Assembly: GCA_036365515.1 (NCBI GenBank)
Contig: CM070877.1
Span: 111,244,011 to 111,308,010 of the forward strand
Length of the DNA stretch: 64,000 nt
Reading direction: 5' to 3'
Origin: Torymus aiolomorphi
Taxonomy: Eukaryota > Arthropoda > Insecta > Hymenoptera > Torymidae
In this document: positions 57,293 through 64,000 of the stretch, piece by piece
How the letters are laid out: every line of letters starts with the position of its first letter
Numbering within the stretch: position 1 is the first letter of the stretch
Notes under the pieces: model-generated
Seen by the model: the letters and a program-made list of their open reading frames with translations, nothing else
Told to the model about the DNA's origin: nothing
The model's database searches: none
Position numbers and translations under genes: made by a program

Positions 57293-57344
57293 ATTACTAC
57301 AATGGGGAGTACAATCGTGAATACGATTAACCACACACTGGATT

Positions 57345-59075
57345 GTCTCTTATTCATTTATTATTTCGATTCCAAGATTTTGAACTTCTCGATTTGCAGC
57401 ATCCAATGTGGTATTTAGTAATGAGTTATCAGGGTATCGAATATTTTGTTGGTGCCGTGCGTAGCCTAGGTACCATAAGACACTAGCAACATGTGCACAT
57501 GTACCTAGAGTGCGAGCTCCGCTTTGACAGGTGCAATAGTAGCCTTGAATTATATCGTTACCATTTTCCTCATAATTTTGATTTCGGAATCTTGAATATA
57601 AATGTACTCTTAAGAATTCCGGCTCATTGATGTTTTCATCAAGCTGGAATTGTTCATCATTATCTTATTAACTTGTCTTCAATATACGAGGAGGAAAGAT
57701 TTATTTGATAAGTTCCTACAGTCAGATTTCTCAAGTAGTCCAAGTTGAGTACAGGAAAATCTACTAGGCCTTGATTATTCAACCGCATCCACTGACCGTT
57801 CCTTCGTATTAAATTATCTACCTCTACTCTTGCTTGAACAACATTAGGCATCCTTGACCATCGAACCATTTCTCTAGCGAGTTCACCGTCTGCATCTTGC
57901 ATGGCAATAACAGGATGATATCTATTTAGGATAGTTCCAGCTATGCGATAGAAACTGTTAAGTTTCTGTGCGTGCTGCAGATTTATTGTTTGTGCTAGAA
58001 ACTTAAAAAAAGATCTTAGGTGCTCGTTCCGTACCTCGACTATCCAGCGATTTTTAGTTACTATTCGCGAATCATTTGCTTCTTCTGTTGGGAGTTGTCT
58101 TTGCCCAAGTTGAACAAGTCCAGGCATTCTATGATCAATGCCAAGACGTTGTAATACAGGAATTACATCCCGATAACCTCTATCCACCAAAATAATATCA
58201 CCGTCCTGGAACCAGTTTACTAACATACCAGCATCATTTTCAAATTAATCACAAAGAACTGCAGCATTATTATTACGAGCGTCAGAAAAATACGGACCAA
58301 CAATCGTTAGAATAAAACCATCTGGAGCTACTACAAGGGTTGGTTTTAAAAGATGACGATTTTTATGAAGAGAATAAGATCCGAAAGTTCTTGCAATTGC
58401 TTTCTTTTCTTCTGGCTCAGAATTGTAGAGCTCGTTCGCAAACTCTGTAACATGCTTGTTTATAAATTGCTGCCTAGTTATGGATTTAGTCCCGATATTA
58501 TCCGGAACAAATCTTTGTAATAATGACAACCTGATATAATCAATGACCAAGCTAACATTTTGTCTACTAGAGTAATCAAAAATCAATTTCAAAAAGTCAT
58601 CGCTTAATTTCCGTCTCATTTTACATAAAAAAACTAATAAACCCTTCCTTTTCACATATTTTAATTGCCCATTTTGAAGTACCAGGTCACAGTAAGTGAG
58701 ACGTTCTTCAAATTGCTGTTTATTGATTGGTGACACGCACTCAAATTCCTCATCTATCAAGTTATTGCAGTCTATACCAGTTCCTCTGCTTAAAGTAACG
58801 TTTCTCATTTCTTGAAGAAAAACTTGTAATTGCTGGCCTCTAATAACACAAGGCCTGTTAATAGATTGCAAACCAAGTAAAAGTATATTAAAGAAAACCA
58901 TTTGGATCCAAATAATGCCGACAACTACGTACATTATCCGGTACATAAATGTTTCGTTTTATAAATACCTAAACCCTGCATTGTATGGATAATCTTTGGA
59001 TGTCATTTTGTGCATTACAAATGATGCAATTCTGGGATGCTCTTTGGGTAAGAACGTTCAATCGCAATGGGTGGG
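57345..59075 (-). pseudogene. DDE_Tnp_4-like transposase with SWIM zinc finger
   Basis: Minus-strand order: a CIICNAQND...YVPDNVRSCRH zinc-finger-like start (59,030-58,930); a helical middle; LVVAPDGFILTIVGPYFSDARNN (58,330-58,260), GDIILVDRGYRD, LPTEEANDSRIVTKNRWIVE and YRIAGTILNRY (58,200-57,950), which fit the D...D...E pattern of DDE_Tnp_4/Harbinger-like nucleases; and, after a small frame change near 57,660, YYCTCQSGARTLGTCAHVAS, a CxC...CxH SWIM finger, ending near 57,345. Lesions: a TAA at 58,245 in frame, a shift near 58,890, a TAG near 58,968 and the shift at 57,660. The 5' end is lost in a microsatellite. It may belong to the same element as the Ulp1-like gene downstream. Confidence 0.85.
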
Positions 59076-59091
59076 TGGGTGGGGGGATGTG

Positions 59092-59200
<109 letters not shown>

Positions 59201-59204
59201 AGGC

Positions 59205-59757
59205 GATAACTTTTGAACCGATCGACCGATTTACATCGGAAAAGACTTATTCTCTTCCTTTCGGAAGAGAATAGAAAGAGCATAATCTACTTTTTGATTT
59301 TACCAATTTTTTTTTATAACCAAAAAACGATTTTGAATTTTTCGTTTTTTTTTTTATTTTTTAATTTGTTTCAGAACGTATTACTTAATAAACTAAATGT
59401 TTATCAAAAGGTCTTTAAATTACCTACACTTTCTTTTTTTTTAATTTAAATTATCTCTAACCTGTCATTTTTTACTAATGAAAATATGGTTTATATTTCT
59501 TTAATTAATATCTCAAAAACATTTTCATTTTTCCACTCAAAAGTTTTACCACTTATTACACTTATCGAGTACAAAATTATGATAAAATTTCAAGAGGTTA
59601 TGTTGATTTGTTTCCGAGAAAAAAGTTATTTTTGAAAACATGTGCGTTTTCATTCGTTAACGATATCAGAAGTAAAAGTCAACGAATCGTTTTGAAATTT
59701 GGCAAAGAATTAGCTTTCTTGTATCTAAGGATTTAATTCTTTGCCGAAAAAAATCTG
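59205..59757. other. Unassigned AT-rich spacer
   Basis: No gene or repeat structure is supported; ATTTACATCGGAAAAGA-like text and T-rich runs only. Confidence 0.4.
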
Positions 59758-59856
59758 ACCATTGTGACCGCAGAATCTGAAATAAAAACTTAATTAAAAC
59801 TTGGAAGAAACTTTGTTAGCAAAGGACGATCTGACTGCCCCCACCACCAAATTACC

Positions 59857-59889
59857 CAACGTTGCGAGCCCGTTCAGGCTCCTCCTCAG
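59857..59889 (-). ncRNA. Hammerhead-like motif, left arm
   Basis: On the minus strand: CTGAGGAG, helix GAGCC/GGCTC around a short loop, then GCAACGTTG. The expected GAAAC is GCAAC, so it should not cleave. It lies 6 bases after the initiator on the same strand. Confidence 0.5.
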
Positions 59890-60365
59890 GGACTGAAATG
59901 AAACCCGCGATACACCTCCTTATATACCCCCATACCCTCTTCTTTTCTCTTACCCCCACCACCATCCACTTTCCCTTCTCCAACTTTCCATGCTCACTTA
60001 AATTAATAAAGAATGATAAATGTTACCTAATTTACTTGACTCTATCATTAATATATAATAAATATATAATAAATATAAGAGGGAAAACCTTGAAAGTATT
60101 CACATTCTAAGAAATCGGAATAATGTAAATTTAATTAATTAATTAATTAAATTTACATTAATATATAATAAATATATAATAAATATAAGAGGGTAAACCT
60201 TGAAAGTATTCACATTCTAAGAAATCGGAATAATGTAAATTTAATGATAGAGTCAAGAAAATTAGATAACATTTATCATTCTTTATTAATTTAAGTGAGA
60301 ATGGAAAGTTGGAGAGGGGAAAGTGAATGGTGGTGGGGGTAAGAGAAAAGATGAGGGTATGGGGG

Positions 60366-60400
60366 TATATAAGGAAGTGTATCGCGGGTTTCATTTCAGT
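60366..60400 (+). promoter_or_regulatory. TATA box and initiator of the right PLE-type arm
   Basis: TATATAAGG at 60,366-60,374 and TTCAGTC at 60,395-60,401 put the initiator A (60,398) 32 bases from the first TATA base, the normal spacing for an insect TATA-plus-initiator promoter. The same pair is present inverted in the left arm (TATATAAG complement at 59,919-59,926). Transcripts would begin immediately before the hammerhead-like motif. Confidence 0.55.
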
Positions 60401-60402
60401 CT

Positions 60403-60437
60403 CTGAGGAGCAGCCGGAGCGAGCTTGAAACGTTGGG
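60403..60437 (+). ncRNA. Hammerhead-like motif, right arm
   Basis: CTGAGGAG at 60,403-60,410 is followed by a degraded helix II (AGCC...AGCTT) and intact GAAACGTTG. The core halves are kept but helix II pairing is worn compared with the left arm. Confidence 0.45.
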
Positions 60438-60533
60438 CAATTTGGTGGTAGGGGGCAGTCAGATCGTCCTTTGCTAACAAAGTTTTTTCCAGGTTTTAAT
60501 TAAGTTTTTATTTCAGGTTCCGTGAGGGTGATT

Positions 60534-61352
60534 ATAAACAAGGGCAATCTGACTGCCATAAATATTAATTATTTTAATTTAATTTGTAAGACTGTAAGAC
60601 CGATGGAAAAATTCTTATCAATTTTTTATAACAGTAACTAATTGTTTGTATATGATACATAAATGAAAAAACAAAAAAGATATTTTTTATATTCAGTCAA
60701 ATTGTTTAACAAACAACAAATAACCACAAAGAAAACAGTGTTATTTATTAATAACGTTTTGTTGTAAAAAATTTACTTTTGTTTTTTAAATTTAGAAAAT
60801 GGAATCGATAAATTAGTTTGAGGAAGCATCTTGCCAATGAATTGGCAGCGGTTTTTAATGTAGGTTTCGAAGGTGGTAATTTATCAGTGCTTACATTTTT
60901 GCAAAGAGCTAAGTTATACCTTCGGATCGTACAACATAATAAAAACACTAATAATTTCTATTGCAGCTTCTATAGGAACACGATTTACATTAGCGAGATC
61001 ATGTAACTTTACGGTTGACATTTTTATTAAATATTAAATTAGCAGTCTTCTTACCAATAAAATTGATGTGGTATCACAGTTAGTCCGTGCATGTGTAACT
61101 TATTAGTTAAAGCGCAGAAGAGCTGTGATATCTTCTTCTCAACTCAGGCATGGAATAGGGCTTTTTCACGTGGGAAAGTAGGAGAAAAAATTTCGTATTC
61201 CGAGCGTATTTAATAAAAGTTGTAAGAAAAATTGTAAGATTTCAGGCTTTATCTGATATTATAAATTAATGATTCTAAATAAATAATGTTCCTGAGTATT
61301 TAAACAAACAATAAACAGACTGAAATTTACTTCTTAACATCTTACAATGTCC
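60534..61352. other. Unassigned spacer with one coding-like fragment
   Basis: At 60,818-60,950 the plus strand reads NELAAVFNVGFEGGNLS and FLQRAKLYLRI, which looks like a real protein fragment by composition, but I cannot assign it. The rest is AT-rich. Confidence 0.3.
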
Positions 61353-62461
61353 TGTCACGTACCAGACTTACGTTTTCATGATTTTATATTTAATTTTATT
61401 AAGTATGTATAGAAATTAATTTTATAAGAAAACACGTGTTCGCGTGCTGGACTCGAGTGGAATGCTACCTATAGGATATCCCTGAAATAGGAGGAAAGAC
61501 GCATATCCTAGAGAAGTCTCCGGCGCACGAATGTTCCGGGTCGTTGCCCAGGGCGTGTCTTAGGGGTACGGAACAGTAGCGGCTCTCGAAAGTTCCACTA
61601 CCGTATACCGTTGGAGGAGGTTGGGACAGTAGCGGTTCTCGAAAGTCGCACTACCGTGCTAAGTCTGACGGGATAACAACGAGTGCCGAAGAACTCGTTG
61701 CCTGCCGCAGAAAGGAAGTTTCGGGTATATAGTGGTTCTCGAAAGTCATTTAATAGCCTGAGGATGGATAGGTGGGAGAAATGAGAGAGAGAATGATTCT
61801 AATAAATTATTACGATGCTATATAGGTAAAAAATGATTTTACTTGACGCATAAGTACAATAGTTTACATAGGGCAGCAAGTATAGTAAGGCCAGAGCCGT
61901 GCTCACGGGGCTCTTACTATGGTCTTCTAAAGTGAGGAAATGCATTCCCGACGCTACACGCTGGCCTTATTTATACCTGAAGGGTCCATCTTTCTCGCTC
62001 ACCTACCTATCCCATGTGTAGTGTCGCTGAACTGCTGTACATAGGTGGGAAGAGTCGCGGAGTAGGATGAGAGGTAAGGCAGAACGCTGTATACAACTTA
62101 CACATGTGTGGTGGGGTTTCCCCCACTTCGCTCGCGTTTTACATGTGTGTAGATAACCGTAATAAATATGACGGCGCGCAGTGGTAGGGCATAGGAGAGT
62201 AAGATATACTGGGTAGGGCAAAGTATACGTGTTTATATGTATGTGTAGGTGTATATGTAGGAATAGGAGAGGTCGTGGAATGACGGAGACACGTGTATCC
62301 TACTCACTCTTTATTGACTCTGTCTCTCTGGCGTGGCTGACTCGAGCGGAGGTCAGAGCGGAACTGAGCGGCGGCCTCGGCGGCGCTCACTTGCAGCATG
62401 CGCTGCTCTCTCTCTCTCTCCTGCGCTATACAGTACCGCCACCTATCGGTGGGGGCCTACA
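61353..62461 (-). mobile_element. 3' LTR of a minus-strand gypsy-type element
   Basis: Read on the minus strand it begins TGTAGGCCCCCACCGATAGG and ends GGTACGTGACA, a TG...CA pair, 1,109 bp. Just upstream (plus 62,465-62,472) is a purine run GGGGGGAG, a likely polypurine tract, and further upstream an integrase remnant in the same orientation. The 5' LTR is outside the window, so the target duplication cannot be checked. Three copies of GTAGCGGTTCTCGAAAGT-like hairpins lie at 61,575-61,760. Confidence 0.65.
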
Positions 62462-62478
62462 GTACTCCCCCCGAAAGG
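62462..62478 (-). promoter_or_regulatory. Polypurine tract
   Basis: On the minus strand CTTTCGGGGGGAGTAC runs directly into the LTR start TGTAGG. G-rich purine tracts at this place prime plus-strand DNA synthesis in LTR elements. The GTAC between purines and LTR is slightly unusual. Confidence 0.5.
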
Positions 62479-62479
62479 A

Positions 62480-63638
62480 GAAAAAATGAGTATCATTTTT
62501 TGTGAATGTGGGAGGTGAAAATTCGTTGATGAGAGAGAGATTACAAGAGAAAATGAGAGTACAGTCAGTACACAGAGAGTTGTAACGTATTTACATTTGG
62601 TAACAAGATTGCATGTTTTTTTAACATGAGCGCAGCTTAGGATCTAGAATCGCAGAAATATGATCGTACAAGTATTTGCTTGTAATAGGAGCAATAGTGG
62701 TTGTTTGTTCTGATTTGACTCCGTAAGACTAGCGTAGTCTCTTGTTACGCAACGTGGCAAAATAATACAAGCGAGTTGCTTGTGATTGACTTAAGCTAAA
62801 AGTTATGAACGAAACGTATTTACAAAGAAAAACAAATTTTTAGGTCGCGTGGTGCGGTAACTTGAGGTGAGATGAGTCTTACTGATGCATCTCCTCGCAT
62901 AATGAGCAATTTGATTTACGGAGTTGAGTCTGTTCAGTTTTTTTGGTTCCGTTGAGGATATTGGGCCCAGATTTACCCGCATCGGATTGGGTGAAGGAGG
63001 TTGTATTGTATATCTCCGCAGCCGAGGGCCTCGTTGGCGCAGCTCGGGGGAGTGTGCGTGCGTCTCCGCAGCCGAGAGCATTGTTGACGCAGCTCGGGGG
63101 AGTGTGTGTGCGTCTCCGCAGCCGAGGGCCTCGCAGCTCGGGGGAGTGTGTGTGTGTCTCCGCAGCCGAGGGCCTCGCAGCTCGGGGCAGTGTGTATGTA
63201 GGATGACCTGCGTAAGCTGGATGAAGCTGTACGAGGCGGTGAAAAGTTGTAAGCTATAAGAAGGTGTAAAGAGCTAACGAAGCTGTAATAAGCTATCGTA
63301 GCTCAGAGAGGTGAGGGTGATCGGTTCAGGAGTGTTATCCTTAGCGCCGTCAGGATCCTCTTGAGTTTGCCAGTTCGTTTTGGGCTGGGCTTGGTTGGTT
63401 GGTTAGTTCGAGCGGTATGGCAACGAACGTGAGGAAGACGTGTCGTGCCTATCCGTTAGCTCGAAAGGTGTGGAAGTTGATTGGTTGGTTGCTTGGTTCG
63501 AGCGGTATGACAACGAACGTGAGGAAGACGTGTCGTGCCTATCCGTTAGCTCGAAAGGTGTGGGAGTATCCATCGGTTCAGGAGTATTCCTTAGCGCCGT
63601 GAGGATGCTCTAGTAGAATGAACGCAGGCTTGAATCGT
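62480..63638. repeat. Element-internal region with two tandem repeat clusters
   Basis: At 63,018-63,190 a TCTCCGCAGCCGAG...AGCTCGGGGGAGTGTG unit occurs four times with 46-61 bp spacing. At 63,403-63,565 a ~97 bp unit (TTCGAGCGGTATG, AACGAACGTGAGG, CCGTTAGCTCGAAAGG) occurs twice. They lie between the integrase remnant and the LTR, where the pol end should be, and no conserved protein is readable there. Confidence 0.75.
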
Positions 63639-63960
63639 TCAATGTCTACTGTTCTGGTAATGCCGATGATGGGCAAGAGTTTCGTGAACATTCTGAATGA
63701 AGAATGCACGAGCTACCGTAGATGTGGTAGTATCCGCAACTGGAATAGCCTCAGGACATCTGTGAGGAGAAGATCGACGGTGAGGACTTGAATGCAACGT
63801 GTGCACGTGTTTCCTGCTGCCGGAGAGTGAGCTGCTGCGACCCAGGGGAGTGTGTGCGTTGCGTGACAGGTTGTAGCAAGTGTTAAGCCGAGATCGCCAA
63901 GACCGTACTGGCCGTTGTGGCGGAAGGGGAGTAGAAGAGTCGTCGGTGGTGCTTGGCAAT
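63639..63960 (-). pseudogene. Gypsy-type integrase fragment
   Basis: The minus strand reads a CYNLSRNAHTPLG segment, HVHTL, and then CPEAIPVADTTTSTVARAFF. The last fits the integrase core block that follows the first catalytic Asp in gypsy integrases (W-PEAIP-AD-TA-TVA-AF), and the former fits the zinc-binding-to-core junction (HTPLG...HVH.D). The Asp-containing ID-RFSRW segment is frame-disturbed. Downstream core residues are lost at a stop near 63,640. The gene runs off the right edge of the window. Confidence 0.65.
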
Positions 63961-64000
63961 TGAGGCGCTCCTGTCCCCGTGTTAGTCAGCTGTACTTGTG

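Larger units (their letters stand above)
59758..60533. mobile_element. Head-to-head pair of PLE-type terminal regions
   Basis: The arms (59,758-~60,040 and ~60,243-60,533) are inverted: TTGTTAGCAAAGGACGATCT, CCAACGTTG, GAAACCCGCGATACAC and TTATATACCCCCATACCCTC recur as complements. Between them are two direct ~85 bp copies (60,043-60,127, 60,158-60,243) separated by TTAATTAATTAATTAA. Each arm has, reading inside to outside, TATATAAG, an initiator TTCAGTC and a hammerhead-like CTGAGGAG motif. The organisation equals two PLE 5' ends facing outwards with no coding region left. Confidence 0.65.

Noticed and set aside
62803..63259. Ser/Arg-rich frames on both strands
   Set aside because: They cross the CCGCAGCCGAG tandem repeats and have no recognisable domain.

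Overview
ORGANISM. This is AT-rich, intron- and repeat-dominated nuclear DNA of an animal, most likely an insect. The mobile elements are of kinds typical of arthropods: Tc1/mariner-type transposases with an N-terminal DUF4817-like helix-turn-helix, a Penelope-like element (PLE) with a GIY-YIG domain, a Mutator-like transposase, a jockey/CR1-like LINE and a gypsy-type LTR element. There are also very long CA/TA microsatellites and many foldback MITEs. The species cannot be fixed from the sequence; a hymenopteran is plausible but unproven. LAYOUT. 1-13.5 kb: no convincing gene; a degenerate ~110-135 bp tandem array (2.86-3.85 kb), a 3.3 kb foldback element with telomere-like degenerate repeats (4.17-7.49 kb) and small MITEs. 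13.5-21.4 kb: a long-TIR mariner-type element with a broken transposase, a CRE-rich MITE, and a 3.4 kb TIR element with a decayed minus-strand transposase-like gene. 21.4-28.6 kb: giant microsatellites, a TA-flanked element with terminal AGGTAAAAGTACCC, and a second long-TIR mariner-type element whose transposase has one nonsense codon. 28.8-30.8 kb: a foldback with 90-bp repeats, then one candidate host exon (30,090-30,181), the only plausible piece of a cellular gene. 31.2-41.3 kb: a nested stack. A PLE is the host; it is broken by a Mutator-like element (transposase readable except for one frame change at an A AAA AAC heptamer), by a 511 bp foldback exactly inside its reverse-transcriptase YVDD motif, and it has an inverted partial copy interrupted by two further transposons. 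42.8-46.1 kb: LINE remnant. 48.3-51.5 kb: tandem duplication carrying a CRE-rich MITE, then a 1.5 kb solo LTR with 5 bp target duplication. 53-59.1 kb: two decayed minus-strand transposon genes, one ending in a Ulp1-like cysteine protease plus CxxC/CxxC tail and one a DDE_Tnp_4-like transposase with a SWIM zinc finger. Between protease and upstream part sits a repeat carrying two hammerhead ribozymes. 59.8-60.5 kb: inverted pair of PLE-type ends with TATA, initiator and hammerhead-like motifs. 61.35-64 kb: 3' end of a minus-strand gypsy-type element (LTR, purine tract, integrase remnant). HOW IT FITS TOGETHER. Almost everything is layered transposable elements, and several insertions can be ordered because the uninterrupted target is readable. 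The most notable signals are: a canonical hammerhead ribozyme whose two loops are complementary over 10 nt; hammerhead-like motifs at three PLE-type sites; a possible -1 frameshift site in the Mutator-like gene; and about two dozen TCAAGGTCA nuclear-receptor-type sites concentrated in the terminal repeats of three different transposons. No database search was possible; family names rest on motif recognition.
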